This document shows positions 29,935 to 39,223 of a DNA stretch of 64,000 bases, in pieces. Made by a program: the position numbers and the translations under genes. Numbering within the stretch: position 1 is the stretch's first letter; every line of letters begins with the position of its first letter. Origin of the DNA: Verrucomicrobiota bacterium (GTDB taxonomy: Bacteria > Verrucomicrobiota > Verrucomicrobiia > Opitutales > Opitutaceae); assembly GCA_030604905.1 (NCBI GenBank), contig JAUVVA010000001.1, positions 1-64,000 on the forward strand, given 5' to 3'. The notes beneath the pieces were generated by a model that made no database searches, was not told where the DNA came from, and worked only from the letters and a program-made list of their open reading frames with translations.

Positions 29935-30639
29935 ATGTCCTCCCCAAGCCTCTTCAGTCGTCCCGTCCCGTCCCGGCGCCGCGCGCCCGGTTTCACGCTC
30001 ATCGAACTGCTCACCGTGATCGCCATCATCGGCATCCTGGCCGCGATCATCATCCCGACGGTGGGGCGGGTGAGAGAGTCCGCCCGCTCCGCGCAGAGCA
30101 CCTCCAACGTGCGGCAGACCGCGACGGTGCTGCTGCTTTACGCGAACGACAACCGCAACACGCTCCCGCCCGGCTGGAACGACGCCGACAACGTGCCGGT
30201 TCGACAGGTATGGCAGGATCGCGTCGCGCCCTACGTCGGACTGGCGGCGGGGCAGATGCGGGTGAGCCCGGCCAATGTGCTCAGTTCGCCCTATCAGACT
30301 CTCACCGGCCGCGACGACTGGTGGGCGGAGGGCCGCAGCTTCGGCCTCAACACCTTCGCCTACGATCCCAACGCCCGCCCGCAGTGGGGGCGCAACATGG
30401 GCAAGGTCCGCGACACCAGCCGGATTCTTCTGGTCGGCGACATGACGCAGGGTGAAAACGATTTCGTCGGGCCGCCCACGGGGGTGAACCCCAACGCGGC
30501 CCGTCGCCCCGCCTTCCGTCACGGCGGCGGCCGGATCGCCCACTTCGCCTTCTGCGACGCCAGCGTGCGGGGCCTCACCAGCGCGGAGCTCGAGCTGAAT
30601 CCCGCCGACGGCTCGCCCAGCCTATGGCGTTGGTGGTAG
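29935..30639 (+). CDS. Prepilin-type N-terminal cleavage/methylation protein
   Basis: [40 protein letters not shown]-terminal RHGGGRIAHFAFCDASVRGL...SLWRWW. Confidence 0.92.
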   Translation: MSSPSLFSRPVPSRRRAPGFTLIELLTVIAIIGILAAIIIPTVGRVRESARSAQSTSNVRQTATVLLLYANDNRNTLPPGWNDADNVPVRQVWQDRVAPYVGLAAGQMRVSPANVLSSPYQTLTGRDDWWAEGRSFGLNTFAYDPNARPQWGRNMGKVRDTSRILLVGDMTQGENDFVGPPTGVNPNAARRPAFRHGGGRIAHFAFCDASVRGLTSAELELNPADGSPSLWRWW

Positions 30640-30669
30640 TCGACCGCGGTTCATCTCCCTGGGGCCCGG

Positions 30670-30697
30670 CGCCGACTTATACCAGTATAAGTCGGCG
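30670..30697. promoter_or_regulatory. 28-bp near-perfect palindrome, candidate operator, motif family 2
   Basis: CGCCGACTTATAC-CA-GTATAAGTCGGCG, 13-bp perfect arms, 100 bp upstream of prepilin 30797. Confidence 0.6.
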
Positions 30698-30796
30698 TTG
30701 CTTTTGAATCAGACGGGTTTGTGCAGCGTGGGCACGTGACGATACCGACGCGGTCTAATCGTCCAAACAATCCACCCCGGTTGCTTTACCCCCGCC

Positions 30797-31513
30797 ATGA
30801 ATGCCCCTCGTGCCCACCTCCCTTGCGAACCGGCCCGGCCCGGTTTCACGCTCATCGAGCTGCTCACCGTGATCGCCATCATCGGCATCCTGGCCGCCAT
30901 TCTTATCCCGACGGTCGGCAAAGTGCGGGAGAGCGCCCGCCAGTCGGCCTGCGCGAGCAACGTGCGCCAGCTGGCCGTCGCGCAGCAACTGTATGCCAAC
31001 GAGAACAACGGCCGCTTCACCGTCGGCTTCGACATGGCCGATGGCGCGACCGTGATCTGGCAGGCGCGCTTGTTGCCCTACCTCTCGATTCGCCAGGGCA
31101 ACAATTCCCAGCTCACGGCCAACCAATACCGCACGATGCCGGGCAACCTCTACGTCTCGCCGCTGCACACCTCCGACGAGCGCTTCCTGGCCGGCCAGGC
31201 GCTCACGAGCTATCGCCTCAACGTGAACTTGAACGCCTGGAGCTGGTGGACCGGCGGGCCGCGTTGGTCGTTCCGCGCCGACGCGCCGCCGTCTCCCTCC
31301 CGCGTGCTCCTTCTCGGAACCTGCCGCCTCGACAACGTGGATTACGTGATGCCCGACTGGGAAAACTGGGGCAACTGGAGCATTGTCGATATCCCCGGCT
31401 CCTCGCAGCGCCGCTTCAACTGGGCCTTTGCGGACGGGCACGTGCAGTCGCTCACCCGCGAGCAACTCGCGGACGGGAGCCCCGAAGGCCGCGCTCGCTG
31501 GCGCTGGTGGTAG
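30797..31513 (+). CDS. Prepilin-type N-terminal cleavage/methylation protein
   Basis: [48 protein letters not shown]-terminus RARWRWW. Confidence 0.92.
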   Translation: MNAPRAHLPCEPARPGFTLIELLTVIAIIGILAAILIPTVGKVRESARQSACASNVRQLAVAQQLYANENNGRFTVGFDMADGATVIWQARLLPYLSIRQGNNSQLTANQYRTMPGNLYVSPLHTSDERFLAGQALTSYRLNVNLNAWSWWTGGPRWSFRADAPPSPSRVLLLGTCRLDNVDYVMPDWENWGNWSIVDIPGSSQRRFNWAFADGHVQSLTREQLADGSPEGRARWRWW

Positions 31514-32585
31514 CCAGCTTATCGGGGCGCGACAGGTCCGCGCCGTCGCGCCAGCAGCCTTTGACCACGATCTCGTAGGGCAGGGCGGGCGGGCCGACCT
31601 CGTTGCGGTAGAGCTGGCCGACCACGAGGTCCACGGCGGCGGCGGCGACCGCGGCGTGGCGCGAGTCGATGCCGCTCGCGCTCGCGGGGCCCGCGGAGAG
31701 GTTGAGCTGCACCACGTCGGGCCGGCAACGCTCCGGGGCGTGTTCGAGCACGAAGGCCGCGTGGTAGGTCATCACCACATCGGGCCGGTGCGCGCGGAGC
31801 CAGCGCGTGAGCGGGGGGACGCCGCGCTCGTCGTAGCCGGGCAGGACGAGCGGCGGGGGCTGTGGCTCCTTGCAATCAGCCTCGGCCAGCAGGCAGCGCG
31901 CGCGCTGGGAGCCGTCGGCGAGGCGGTCGTTGGCCACGTCGATCACCAGCCCGATGCGTTCGTAGCCACGCGCGCGCAGGGTGCGCCAGGCGAGGCCGAG
32001 ATTTTGCGACATCGCCGGGCGGGCGCCGTGAAACACCGCGCCTCCCGCCGGGGCGGAATCGTCGTTGAGGTGCGTGGCCGCGCCGATCGTCACCACCGCG
32101 AAGTCAGACCAGTCGCGCCCCGCCTGCGCCGGATCAAGGGGCCAGGGCAGGAGCACGCCGCGGATGCCGCGGGCGCGCAGGGTGCGGAGCAGTCGATCGA
32201 CCTTGCGCGGGTGCTGGTCGCTCCGCGGCAGGTGAAACTCCTCGAGGCCAAAGCCGAGCGCGGAGGCGCGTTCGCGCGCGCCCTGGAGGTAGCCGTCGGC
32301 CCAGCCGGTGCGGCGCCAGAAGTCCGGCGCATCCTCCTCGTTGATCCAGGCGAGGTTGGCCTGGAAGCCCGGTCGCCGCCGCGCCCGCACCTGCGCTTGG
32401 TAGGCGGAGATCAGCGGATTGGGCCGGTAGCCCAGCTCCTTCGCGATGGCCAGCACCCGCTCGCGGGTCGCGGCCGAGGGGCCTGGGCGCTGCCGCAGCA
32501 CGAGCGAGACCGTCATGGTGGACACTCCGGCGCGCGCGGCGACCTCGGGCAAACCGCAGGGCGCGGGGGAGGGCGGGGGTTTCAT
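31452..32585 (-). CDS. LacI-family transcriptional regulator
   Basis: CGLPEVAARAGVSTMTVSLVLRQRPGPSAATRERVLAIAKELGYRPNPLI; 3' end overlaps convergent prepilin gene by 62 nt. Confidence 0.92.
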   Translation of the reverse strand: MKPPPSPAPCGLPEVAARAGVSTMTVSLVLRQRPGPSAATRERVLAIAKELGYRPNPLISAYQAQVRARRRPGFQANLAWINEEDAPDFWRRTGWADGYLQGARERASALGFGLEEFHLPRSDQHPRKVDRLLRTLRARGIRGVLLPWPLDPAQAGRDWSDFAVVTIGAATHLNDDSAPAGGAVFHGARPAMSQNLGLAWRTLRARGYERIGLVIDVANDRLADGSQRARCLLAEADCKEPQPPPLVLPGYDERGVPPLTRWLRAHRPDVVMTYHAAFVLEHAPERCRPDVVQLNLSAGPASASGIDSRHAAVAAAAVDLVVGQLYRNEVGPPALPYEIVVKGCWRDGADLSRPDKLATTSASERGLRGSRPRVARG

Positions 32586-32599
32586 TCTACCAGTAAAAA
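32585..32599. promoter_or_regulatory. Candidate operator, motif family 2
   Basis: TTCTACCAGTAAAAA at the start of the divergent LacI gene and 47 bp upstream of 32646. Confidence 0.45.
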
Positions 32600-32645
32600 C
32601 GAGTCGCTGTTTAGAGCGCAAGCCGAGGCACCCAAAGTCGGGTCC

Positions 32646-34115
32646 ATGCCTCCCCGACTTTCCTCCCTCCCCGCCACGAAATCTCCCGCCGCCTTGGTCA
32701 TTCCGGCCCTCGCTCCGTCCGTTTGCCCGCGCGAGGCTGTGGTGCGCTTTGATCGCCCGCTTCAGAGCTGGGACGGCTTTGGTTTCAACTACGTCGAGGC
32801 CTGCCAGACCCGCGATTACGGACGCAGCCCGCAGGACTACGGCGGCCTGAGCGACTTGCCCGAGGCGACGCGCCGCCGGGTCTGCGAACTGGTCTTCGGG
32901 CAGGACGGCCTGCGCCCCGGGCTGCTGAAGATGTTTCTCGATCCGTGGCAGCAACGCGCGGCCAACGCCGCCCATGACCACGAGACGAGCACGCACTGGA
33001 TGCGCTGGTTTGCCCGCGAGGGCAGCCGTCTGACCGCCGCCCGGGGCGAGGAGCTCGCGGTGCTGACCACGCTCTATGGCCCGCCCGGGTGGATGACCGT
33101 GCAAGGGATCCTGCGCGGTCGCGATCTCGCGCCGGGTGCGATGGACGCCCTGGTGGATTACGTGGCCAGCTGGGCGCGTTTCCTGCGCGAGCAGGAGGGG
33201 CTGCGTCTGCGCGCGGTGGCGCTGCACAACGAGGGGGAAGACTGGTCGCGCTGGCCCGACGATGGCTCCGGACCCGGCGACGAGGGGCACGACTACAATC
33301 TTCATTGGCCGCCCGCGCAGGTGGCCGCCGGTTTGGTGGCGATGCGTCGCCGGCTCGACGCGATGGGCCTGCGCGACGTGCTCGTCGGCCCCGGCGAGAC
33401 CACCAACTGGCGCCGTTTCCATGAGTGGGGCTACGCCGACGCGATCGCGGAAGATCCGGACGCGCTCGCCGCGCTCGGTCTCATTACCTCCCACGGTTTC
33501 TTCGCGCCGGGCCTGGGCCGGTGGAGCGCCGACTACCGCAGCGCGGGCATCGACCTGCTCCGCGCGAAGAAGCCCGGCCTGCACGCCTGGACCACCAGCA
33601 CGGGCTGGGGCACCCAGCACCTGAGCCTGCTCTGGGAAATCCAACAGAGCCTGATGAGCGCCAAGATCAACGGCTTCATCCCCTGGGCCGGCATCCAGCG
33701 CGAAGGGCGCTGGACGGGCGGCGATCCCAATCCCCACGCCGCCATGCACGTCACCGAGGCGGGCGAACTGCGGGTGAACCGCGAGTATCATGTTTACCGC
33801 CACGCCTGCCGCGCCGGGCGCCCGGGCTCCCGGGTCGCGACCGTGTCTTCCAACGACAGCGAGGTCGTTCTCTTCGCCTTCTCGGCCCCTGAATCGGCTA
33901 GCGGCGCGGGCGATGCGCTCGTGCTCGCCAATCTTTCCGACACCGCGAAGCCCCTGCGGCTGAACGTGGGGGACGTCGCCGGGGGAAGCGCGCGGGTCTT
34001 CGACGCCGCCATGACCACCGAGACGGAGGACTGGGTGGCGCTGCCGCAGGTCGCGCTGCCGGCCACCCTGCTCCTGCCGCCTAAGGCCGCCGTCAGCCTC
34101 GTCGCCCTGCGATGA
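32646..34115 (+). CDS. GH30-like glycoside hydrolase-type TIM barrel, no signal peptide
   Basis: QSWDGFGFNYVE, LLKMFLDPW, VLTTLYGPPGWM, LRAVALHNEGEDW (acid/base-like NE), C-terminal beta domain DALVLANLSDTAKPLRLNV. Confidence 0.65.
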   Translation: MPPRLSSLPATKSPAALVIPALAPSVCPREAVVRFDRPLQSWDGFGFNYVEACQTRDYGRSPQDYGGLSDLPEATRRRVCELVFGQDGLRPGLLKMFLDPWQQRAANAAHDHETSTHWMRWFAREGSRLTAARGEELAVLTTLYGPPGWMTVQGILRGRDLAPGAMDALVDYVASWARFLREQEGLRLRAVALHNEGEDWSRWPDDGSGPGDEGHDYNLHWPPAQVAAGLVAMRRRLDAMGLRDVLVGPGETTNWRRFHEWGYADAIAEDPDALAALGLITSHGFFAPGLGRWSADYRSAGIDLLRAKKPGLHAWTTSTGWGTQHLSLLWEIQQSLMSAKINGFIPWAGIQREGRWTGGDPNPHAAMHVTEAGELRVNREYHVYRHACRAGRPGSRVATVSSNDSEVVLFAFSAPESASGAGDALVLANLSDTAKPLRLNVGDVAGGSARVFDAAMTTETEDWVALPQVALPATLLLPPKAAVSLVALR

Positions 34116-35125
34116 ACCACGCGCCATCTTTCGCCGCCGCCGATGCGGAGCGGATCGAGGCCCTACGCGAGCTGATCGCGCAGGGCGGACGCTTCGATGG
34201 CGACGCGCACGTCACCGACCCCGCCCAGTGGCCGCCCGCGCTCGCGCAGCGGCTCGCCGACGAGCCCGATTATTTCCACGGCCGCCCGCTCAGCGCCGAG
34301 GAGCTGCTCGCCGAGATGGACGTGGCGGACGTCGCGATGGCGCTCATCTGGCAAAATCCCGCCGCCACCCGGCGCGGCCCGGATCGCGCGGACAACTTCG
34401 CCGCGCTCGCCGACTCCAACCGCGCCATCGCGCTGGCGGCCGCGCGCTGGCCCCGGCGCTTCGTGCCGGGCGGCTGGACCGACCCCGCCGGGCTCGGGGT
34501 GGACGAGGCGAAGCGAATGGTGGACCTTTGTGTGGACGAGCTGGGTTTCCGCATCGTGAAGATCAACCCGGCGCAAAACGCGATCCCGATGGACGGGGCC
34601 GAGGTGCGCGCGGTCACCGAGCACATCGTGGCGCGCGGCGCCTTGCCGGCTTTTCACGTCGGCGGCGACACGCCCTGGACGCCGGCCTCGGCGCTGGAGG
34701 GGCTCGCCCGTGTGATCGCGCCGTATCCCTTGATCGCGGTGCACATGGGCGGCGGCGGCTCGGGCTACGTGGAGGGCGACGAGACCTGCCGCGCGGTGCG
34801 CGAGGTCGGCCTGCGCCAGGAGAACATCCATTTCGTGCAGAGCGCCAAGCGCGACTCGCACATCGAGAGTGACCTCATCCGTTACCGGCTGGCCGGGCCG
34901 GCGGCGCTGGCGCGGATCGGCTTCGGCAGTGACGCGCCCTATGGCAAGCTCGCGTGGAATTTCGGCGGCGCGGAGGCGATGATCCGCGGGCTGCGCGACG
35001 ATCGCCATCCCGACCCGCGCCTCCGCGCGCAGCCGGGGCTCTTCACCGAGGCCGACGCGCGCGGGCTGCTCGGTGGCAACGTCGCCCGGCTGCTGCTGCG
35101 CTTTTGCGAGGCGAGGCGCGGCTAG
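34112..35125 (+). CDS. Amidohydrolase family (amidohydrolase 2-like) protein
   Basis: GDAHVTDPAQW, IVKINPAQNAIPMDG, PAFHVGGDTPW, LIAVHMGGGG, IGFGSDAPYG; ATGA overlap with 32646-34115. Confidence 0.72.
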   Translation: MNHAPSFAAADAERIEALRELIAQGGRFDGDAHVTDPAQWPPALAQRLADEPDYFHGRPLSAEELLAEMDVADVAMALIWQNPAATRRGPDRADNFAALADSNRAIALAAARWPRRFVPGGWTDPAGLGVDEAKRMVDLCVDELGFRIVKINPAQNAIPMDGAEVRAVTEHIVARGALPAFHVGGDTPWTPASALEGLARVIAPYPLIAVHMGGGGSGYVEGDETCRAVREVGLRQENIHFVQSAKRDSHIESDLIRYRLAGPAALARIGFGSDAPYGKLAWNFGGAEAMIRGLRDDRHPDPRLRAQPGLFTEADARGLLGGNVARLLLRFCEARRG

Positions 35126-35173
35126 TCTAGGATCCGGCCATCGAAGCGGCTTTGATGGCAGGAGACGGAGAAG

Positions 35174-35260
35174 GGCCGCAAAGAGGCACAAAAGGCGCAA
35201 AAAGGAGCCGGTGGTCGTTTCGTGAGGTCTGCATTGCGGCTTCTGCGCCTCTTTGCGGCC
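35174..35260. repeat. Imperfect inverted-repeat intergenic element, copy 2
   Basis: GGCCGCAAAGAGGCACAAAAGGCGC... pairs with ...GCGGCTTCTGCGCCTCTTTGCGGCC; matches 839-924. Confidence 0.7.
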
Positions 35261-35308
35261 ATGCCTCGCCAGACTTATCGAACTCCGCTTCGCGGTTCGA
35301 AACCGCGA

Positions 35309-35342
35309 AAAACAAGACGGGTCTCTCGGGCCCGCCTTGTTT
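35309..35342 (-). terminator. Rho-independent terminator for 35352-37562
   Basis: Minus strand AAACAAGGCGGG...CCCGTCTTGTTTTT hairpin plus T run; adjacent second hairpin TTCGCGGTT-CGA-AACCGCGAA at 35289-35309. Confidence 0.7.
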
Positions 35343-35351
35343 ATCGATGTA

Positions 35352-37562
35352 TCAATCGCGCGCGGCGGGCGTGGCCATGAAGATGCCGCGACCGCCAGTG
35401 GCGATGAAGACGCGACCGTGAACCTGACGGCAGCCGGCCATACCCTGGGGCTTGTTGGGGAAACGACGGTAGTCGTGGATCGCAATCCAGGTCCGGCCCA
35501 TGTCGTCGGAGCGGTAGATGCCCTCGCGCTCCTCGCCCTCGAGGCGGCCGTAGAGGTAGGCGCTGGGCGTGTCGTCGGTGGGACCCTTGCCGAAGCTGAA
35601 GTAGTGCGCGTGCCGCACGTCCGGGCGGCGCTCGAAGGTGGCGCCGCCGTCGGTCGAGCGGAAGAGGCCGTTGCGCTCGAAGGCCACCCACACCTCGCCG
35701 GCGCGGCCGGGCACGGTCTTGATCTTGCGGTCCACGGCCTTCGGAAGTTCGGTGTTCACGATCTTCCAATTCACGCCGCCGTCCTCGCTGCGGTAGAAGT
35801 TGCCCGCGCCGTCGTGGGCGTAGAAGTGGCCGTTCACGCGATCGGCGGCGAGGGGGCTCTGGTAGTTGAAGATGAAGCGGTCCACCATGCTGCCGGCCTC
35901 CTCGCCGCGGGCGTTGCGCAGGCCACGCACCGTCTGCCAGGTGGCGCCGCGGTCGGCGGTGGCGTAGATGCCGTTGCCGGCGGTGTCCCACACGATGTGG
36001 CGGCCGTCGGCGGAGATGGCGACGCGGCCGCCGCCGGCCTCGGGGTGGGGACGGCTGCCGAAGCGCGTCCAGGTGCGGCCGCTGTCGTCGCTGATCGCGC
36101 CGTCGCCGGCCTTGGTCCAGTCGCGCACGGCGACGACCACGAGGGTGGAGGGCTTGTGCTCGGCGAAATCGGCGCCGGTGACGGCCGCGTTGAAATCGAA
36201 GGCGAGGTGGCGGAGGGTTTTTTCCGGATACGACTCGAATTGCTCGTGCACAAAGCCGGTGACGTCGGCCAGGCCGCTGAGCAGGGGCGGGCCGACGGGC
36301 GGGCTGATGAGGCCGTCGCCGATGCCGACTGTTTCCTCGATGTTCCAGGGCATCATCGACCAGGCGACGGTCGGCGCGGCGATGTCGCGGGTGCGCCAGA
36401 CCATATACCAGTCGGAATACCAGACCTCGCCGGGCGCGAAGGGGTTGAACTCGGCGGCGAAGGTGGAGGCGCGGGCTTTCTCCTTCGGATACCAGGGGAT
36501 GGTGGAGTGGTCGTGCTCGTCTTCGATCTGGCGCCAGGTGCGGCCGCGGTCCTCGCTGAAGAACATCGGGCAGCGGAAGCCCCAGAAGTGGCGCGAGGCC
36601 AGCATGCGGTCGTGGTTGTTGGGATCGATGCCGATCTGCACGAAGGTCTCCTGCGGGAGCGAATCGACGTGGGTCCAGGCGCGGCCGTCGAAGCGGGAGA
36701 GGCCGCGACGGTGGGTGATCCAGAGTTCGCCGTGGCGGTTGACGCGGGCGCGGTTGAAGCGCACCGGCGCGTCCTCGAGTTCGTGCCAGGTGAGGCCGCC
36801 GTCGGTGCTGCGGTGCAGGCGGGTGCGGCGCTCCTTGTCGAAGGCTCCGAGGTAGAGCACGCGGGTGCGGCGGGGATTTTCGATCACGCCGGAGGAGGTG
36901 TCGGCGACGAAGAGGAAGGTGCCGGAGGGTTCCTTTCTTTGCGGTTGCACGTCGCCGGTGGGGGCGGACGGCATGGGGGCCCAGGTGAGGCCGGCGTCGG
37001 TCGAGGCGATGAGGCCCTCGCGGGAGGCGTAGTAGACGATGGACGAGTTGTGCGGGTCCACCTGCATCGTGTTGGAGTGCGTCTGCTGCCAGTTGGAGGC
37101 GATCCAGACGCGGTGGCCGGTGCGGGTCCAGGTGTCGCCTCGGTCGGTGGATTTCCACATCTCGCCGCGGGTGTTCCAGCTGTCGGTGCCGGCGGCGAGG
37201 TAGACGATGTTGCCGGTCTCGTCGTTGGGGTCGATGGCGAGGGACTGGGCGGAGTTGAGGTCCTGGTCGGCGAGGGAAAGCCAGTCGAGAAGCTGTATCC
37301 AGGTATTGGATGCGGTGTCCCAGCGGTAGACTCCGCCGACGTCGGTGGTGATGTAGGCGAGATCCTTGACCTTGGGGTGGAAGGTGATGGTGGGGATGGA
37401 GCCGCCGCCACCGATCGGCACGGAGCGCCAATCATAGGCCTCGGCCGCGCGAGAGGCCAGGGCGACGGGCGCGGCGAGCACGATCAGGACTAGGCAGAGC
37501 GCGAGCAGGGGGTGCAGAAGGAGGCGAAGGGGGCGGGAGGAGGGCGGGGAACCGGGGAGCAT
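35352..37562 (-). CDS. GH74-like beta-propeller protein, secreted
   Basis: YDWRSVPIGGGGSIPTITFHPKVKDLAYITTDVGGVYRWD; LADVTGFVHEQF; BNR repeats; signal peptide. Confidence 0.86.
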   Translation of the reverse strand: MLPGSPPSSRPLRLLLHPLLALCLVLIVLAAPVALASRAAEAYDWRSVPIGGGGSIPTITFHPKVKDLAYITTDVGGVYRWDTASNTWIQLLDWLSLADQDLNSAQSLAIDPNDETGNIVYLAAGTDSWNTRGEMWKSTDRGDTWTRTGHRVWIASNWQQTHSNTMQVDPHNSSIVYYASREGLIASTDAGLTWAPMPSAPTGDVQPQRKEPSGTFLFVADTSSGVIENPRRTRVLYLGAFDKERRTRLHRSTDGGLTWHELEDAPVRFNRARVNRHGELWITHRRGLSRFDGRAWTHVDSLPQETFVQIGIDPNNHDRMLASRHFWGFRCPMFFSEDRGRTWRQIEDEHDHSTIPWYPKEKARASTFAAEFNPFAPGEVWYSDWYMVWRTRDIAAPTVAWSMMPWNIEETVGIGDGLISPPVGPPLLSGLADVTGFVHEQFESYPEKTLRHLAFDFNAAVTGADFAEHKPSTLVVVAVRDWTKAGDGAISDDSGRTWTRFGSRPHPEAGGGRVAISADGRHIVWDTAGNGIYATADRGATWQTVRGLRNARGEEAGSMVDRFIFNYQSPLAADRVNGHFYAHDGAGNFYRSEDGGVNWKIVNTELPKAVDRKIKTVPGRAGEVWVAFERNGLFRSTDGGATFERRPDVRHAHYFSFGKGPTDDTPSAYLYGRLEGEEREGIYRSDDMGRTWIAIHDYRRFPNKPQGMAGCRQVHGRVFIATGGRGIFMATPAARD

Positions 37563-37683
37563 GCGGCCAGCATAAGGCAAGGCCGCCGCCGGAGCGTATT
37601 GGCCTTTTCCGACAAACTTTGCATTTCCTCGGTAAGCCGTGGGGCTCCGAGCCGCGCGTGAGCCGAGGGCGCGGTTCCTTCGA

Positions 37684-39036
37684 TCAGAGGCGCTCGCCGT
37701 TGCTGCGAATCACCTCGGCATACCAGCGCGCGGAGGACTTGGGGGTGCGTTTGCCGGTGGGGTAGTCGACGTGCACGAGACCGAAGCGTTGGCGGTAACC
37801 TTCGCTCCACTCGAAGTTGTCCAGCAGCGACCAGTGGAAGTAGCCGGCGGCGGCCACTCCGTCGGCCGCCGCGCGGCGGAACTGCTCGAGGTAGCGCGCG
37901 GTGTAGTCGATGCGGTGCGGGTCGGGCACCTGGCCGTCGCGGTGCACCCAGTCGGCGCCGGAGCAACCGTTCTCGGTGATGACCACCGGCAGGCCGTAGC
38001 GTTCGTGCCAGAATTTCGGGCCCCAATAGAGCACCTCGGGCGTGATGTTCCAGTAGAGGTGGGTGAGGGGCGCGCCGAGCGGGCGCTCGAGCCGCTGCAC
38101 GGAGCCGTCCTCGGCGCGGCGCACCCGGTAGCCGTTGTAGAGATTGTAGCCAAACCAGTCCAGCGGCTGGCTGATCAGGGCGAGGTCGGCTTCGCTGTGG
38201 CGCGGCATGGCGTCGCCCCAGAGGCGGAGGCCGTCTTCCGGGTAGCGGCCCTTGTAGACCGGATCGAGCCACAAGACGGGGTTCCACATCGAGGTGTCGG
38301 TCACGGCGAAGGCCCGTTCGCGCGCCGCCTCGATGTCGGACGCGCTCTCGGTCGCGGGCACGGGCACGTCGCCGGTGGGGGCCCAGCCGATCAGGGGCGG
38401 GGTCTTGGCGCGGGCCCGGATCACTTGCACGGAGCGGCCGTGCGCGAGCAAGGTGTGGTGGGCGGCACGCAGCACCTCGGGCAGGCCGAGCTTGTCGCCC
38501 GGCGCGTGGTCGCCGCTTTGCAAGCCGAGGCCGACGAAGCAGGGCGGCTCGTTGAGCGTCATCCAGTGGCGCACCCGGTCGGAGAGGCGATCGACGACCA
38601 CGGCGGTGTATTCGGAAAACCACTTCGGGCTGTCGGGGTGGAGCCAGCCGCCGCGGCAGTAGAGTTCCCAGGGATAATCCCAATGAAAGAGCGTCGCCCA
38701 GGGCGTGATCTTTTTGGCCAGGAGCTCGTCCACGAGGCGATCGTAGAAGCCGAGTCCGGCCTCGTTTACCCGGCCGACGCCGTCCGGCAGGATGCGTGGC
38801 CAGGAGAGCGAGAAGCGGTAGGCCTGCAGGCCGATATCGGCCATGATCGCCACATCCTCGGCGTAGCGGTGATAGTGGTCGCAAGCGAGGTCGCCGGTGC
38901 AGCCGTTCCACACCTTGCCGGGTCGGCGGGTGAAACGATCCCAGACGGAGGGGCCTTTGCCGTCGGCGTCGGGCGCGCCTTCGATTTGGTAGGCGGAGGT
39001 GGCGGCGCCCCAGGTGAAGTTTGAGGGGAAGGACAT
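37684..39036 (-). CDS. GH1 beta-glucosidase-like enzyme
   Basis: MSFPSNFTWGAATSAYQIEGA, TLNEPPCFVGLG (acid/base), VVITENGCSGAD (nucleophile). Confidence 0.95.
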   Translation of the reverse strand: MSFPSNFTWGAATSAYQIEGAPDADGKGPSVWDRFTRRPGKVWNGCTGDLACDHYHRYAEDVAIMADIGLQAYRFSLSWPRILPDGVGRVNEAGLGFYDRLVDELLAKKITPWATLFHWDYPWELYCRGGWLHPDSPKWFSEYTAVVVDRLSDRVRHWMTLNEPPCFVGLGLQSGDHAPGDKLGLPEVLRAAHHTLLAHGRSVQVIRARAKTPPLIGWAPTGDVPVPATESASDIEAARERAFAVTDTSMWNPVLWLDPVYKGRYPEDGLRLWGDAMPRHSEADLALISQPLDWFGYNLYNGYRVRRAEDGSVQRLERPLGAPLTHLYWNITPEVLYWGPKFWHERYGLPVVITENGCSGADWVHRDGQVPDPHRIDYTARYLEQFRRAAADGVAAAGYFHWSLLDNFEWSEGYRQRFGLVHVDYPTGKRTPKSSARWYAEVIRSNGERL

Positions 39037-39116
39037 GCTTGGGGGAGGGGAGGAGCAGTTCAGGCAGGCCGGTGGCGAGAGCGGGGTAAAGGCAAAGTCG
39101 CCGACGGTCCTGCCCT

Positions 39117-39128
39117 CCGCACGTGCGG
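39117..39128. promoter_or_regulatory. 12-bp perfect palindrome in divergent intergenic region
   Basis: CCGCACGTGCGG between 37684-39036(-) and 39224(+). Confidence 0.25.
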
Positions 39129-39223
39129 CTAAGGATGTCGAGATCGGCCAATAGCTTTCCCGCGCCTCTCCGCACTATGGTCTGCGGCCTTGCCCCGGTT
39201 CTTTCCCCTGGCCCCCAACAAAG

